Positions 5,050 to 5,318 of a stretch of DNA of 5,318 nucleotides are shown piece after piece. The number at the start of each line of letters is the position of its first letter. Position 1 is the stretch's first letter. Both the position numbers and the translations under genes were made by a program. Under the pieces are notes generated by a model. The model was not told where the DNA came from, made no database searches, and saw only the letters and a list, made by a program, of their open reading frames with translations. The stretch comes from Phycisphaerales bacterium (GTDB taxonomy: Bacteria > Planctomycetota > Phycisphaerae > Phycisphaerales > UBA1924): positions 1 to 5,318 of the forward strand of contig JAIEQQ010000683.1 in the NCBI GenBank assembly GCA_019747615.1, in the 5' to 3' direction.

Positions 5050-5318
5050 ATGGGGGCGATTGTTCCGAAGCGGATTCAGGTCAAGCCCACGCTGCGCGGG
5101 CTGGTGGTGACCAATCATAAGAAGAACCCGCCCGAGCGGGTGGGCGAGGTGCTCCCGTATGCGGAAGTCAAAGCGTTGCAACGCGGGTCATGGGTCGCCG
5201 TTGCTGACGGGGTAAGTCGCCTTGGAAACCCGCACATCATCTACGAGTTCCCGTTGCGGGCGGAGGCCGTTGCGATGCGGGCTCGCGAGCGAGCGATCTG
5301 GCAGGCGTTTCTTCGCGG
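5050..5318 (+). CDS. Hypothetical protein of unknown family (3' partial)
   Basis: An uninterrupted frame of 89 full codons runs from ATG 5050 off the window end. Most third positions are G or C, like the neighbouring genes, and the frame lies outside pyrD, so it is probably real. The N-terminus is basic and hydrophilic (MGAIVPKRIQVKPTLRG) with no signal peptide or membrane helix. A beta-rich middle follows (GSWVAVADGVSRLGNPHIIY), then a helix-like segment rich in Ala and Arg (AEAVAMRARERAIWQAF). I do not recognise the family and assign no function. It is divergently transcribed from pyrD across a 133-base gap and lacks an SD. An upstream GTG at 5045 is in another frame that stops soon, so ATG 5050 is the best start. 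Confidence 0.7.
   Translation, partial: MGAIVPKRIQVKPTLRGLVVTNHKKNPPERVGEVLPYAEVKALQRGSWVAVADGVSRLGNPHIIYEFPLRAEAVAMRARERAIWQAFLR

Noticed and set aside
4828..5181. Minus-strand 117-residue frame spanning the pyrD start and the 3' plus-strand gene
   Set aside because: It overlaps two better-supported frames, has no conserved motif, and reads through the divergent promoter region.
1..5318. A novel defence, mobile or biosynthetic system
   Set aside because: No transposase, integrase, nuclease, toxin-antitoxin pair, CRISPR-like repeat or biosynthetic cluster gene is present. The genes are an oxidoreductase, a pyrimidine enzyme, a hydrolase and one unknown fragment.

Overview
This is a GC-rich (roughly two-thirds G+C by eye) bacterial chromosomal window with dense coding. 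It has four protein genes, two of them cut by the window edges. No rRNA, tRNA, CRISPR array, insertion sequence or phage gene was seen. The organism cannot be named from this alone. High GC, alanine/proline/glycine-rich inserts in housekeeping enzymes, little Shine-Dalgarno use at lead genes, and a short GGCAGGCG/CGCCTGCC palindrome between genes suggest a high-GC environmental bacterium, perhaps a planctomycete. That last placement is a weak inference.

Layout. (1) Bases 1-2334, plus strand: the C-terminal three quarters of a fused FAD-binding / iron-sulfur / CCG-domain 2-hydroxyacid dehydrogenase of the YdiJ / D-2-hydroxyglutarate dehydrogenase-like type; its N-terminal FAD domain lies upstream. 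(2) Bases 2335-2372: a 38-base convergent gap without a convincing terminator. (3) Bases 2373-3881, minus strand: a secreted serine beta-lactamase-fold hydrolase. (4) Bases 3885-4916, minus strand: class 1B-like dihydroorotate dehydrogenase (pyrD), directly upstream of the hydrolase with 3 bases between them, so the two form a minus-strand operon. (5) Bases 4917-5049: a divergent intergenic region with a perfect 8-bp-stem palindrome and two candidate -10 elements. (6) Base 5050 to the window end, plus strand: the start of a gene of unknown function.

How they fit. PyrD makes orotate for pyrimidine synthesis; the downstream hydrolase shares its transcript but has no evident pathway link. The FAD/Fe-S dehydrogenase converges on this operon and probably feeds electrons from a 2-hydroxyacid to a downstream acceptor.

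No previously undescribed multi-gene system is visible. The points worth a second look are at a smaller scale. Both divergent lead genes carry a TAnnnT box exactly 6 bases before the start codon and lack an SD, which fits leaderless mRNAs, whereas the internal operon gene has a strong GGAGG. PyrD has a ~34-residue Gly/Ser/Ala insert just before its catalytic-cysteine strand, and that insert encodes a coding-strand G-quadruplex motif. The other enzymes carry similar low-complexity inserts.
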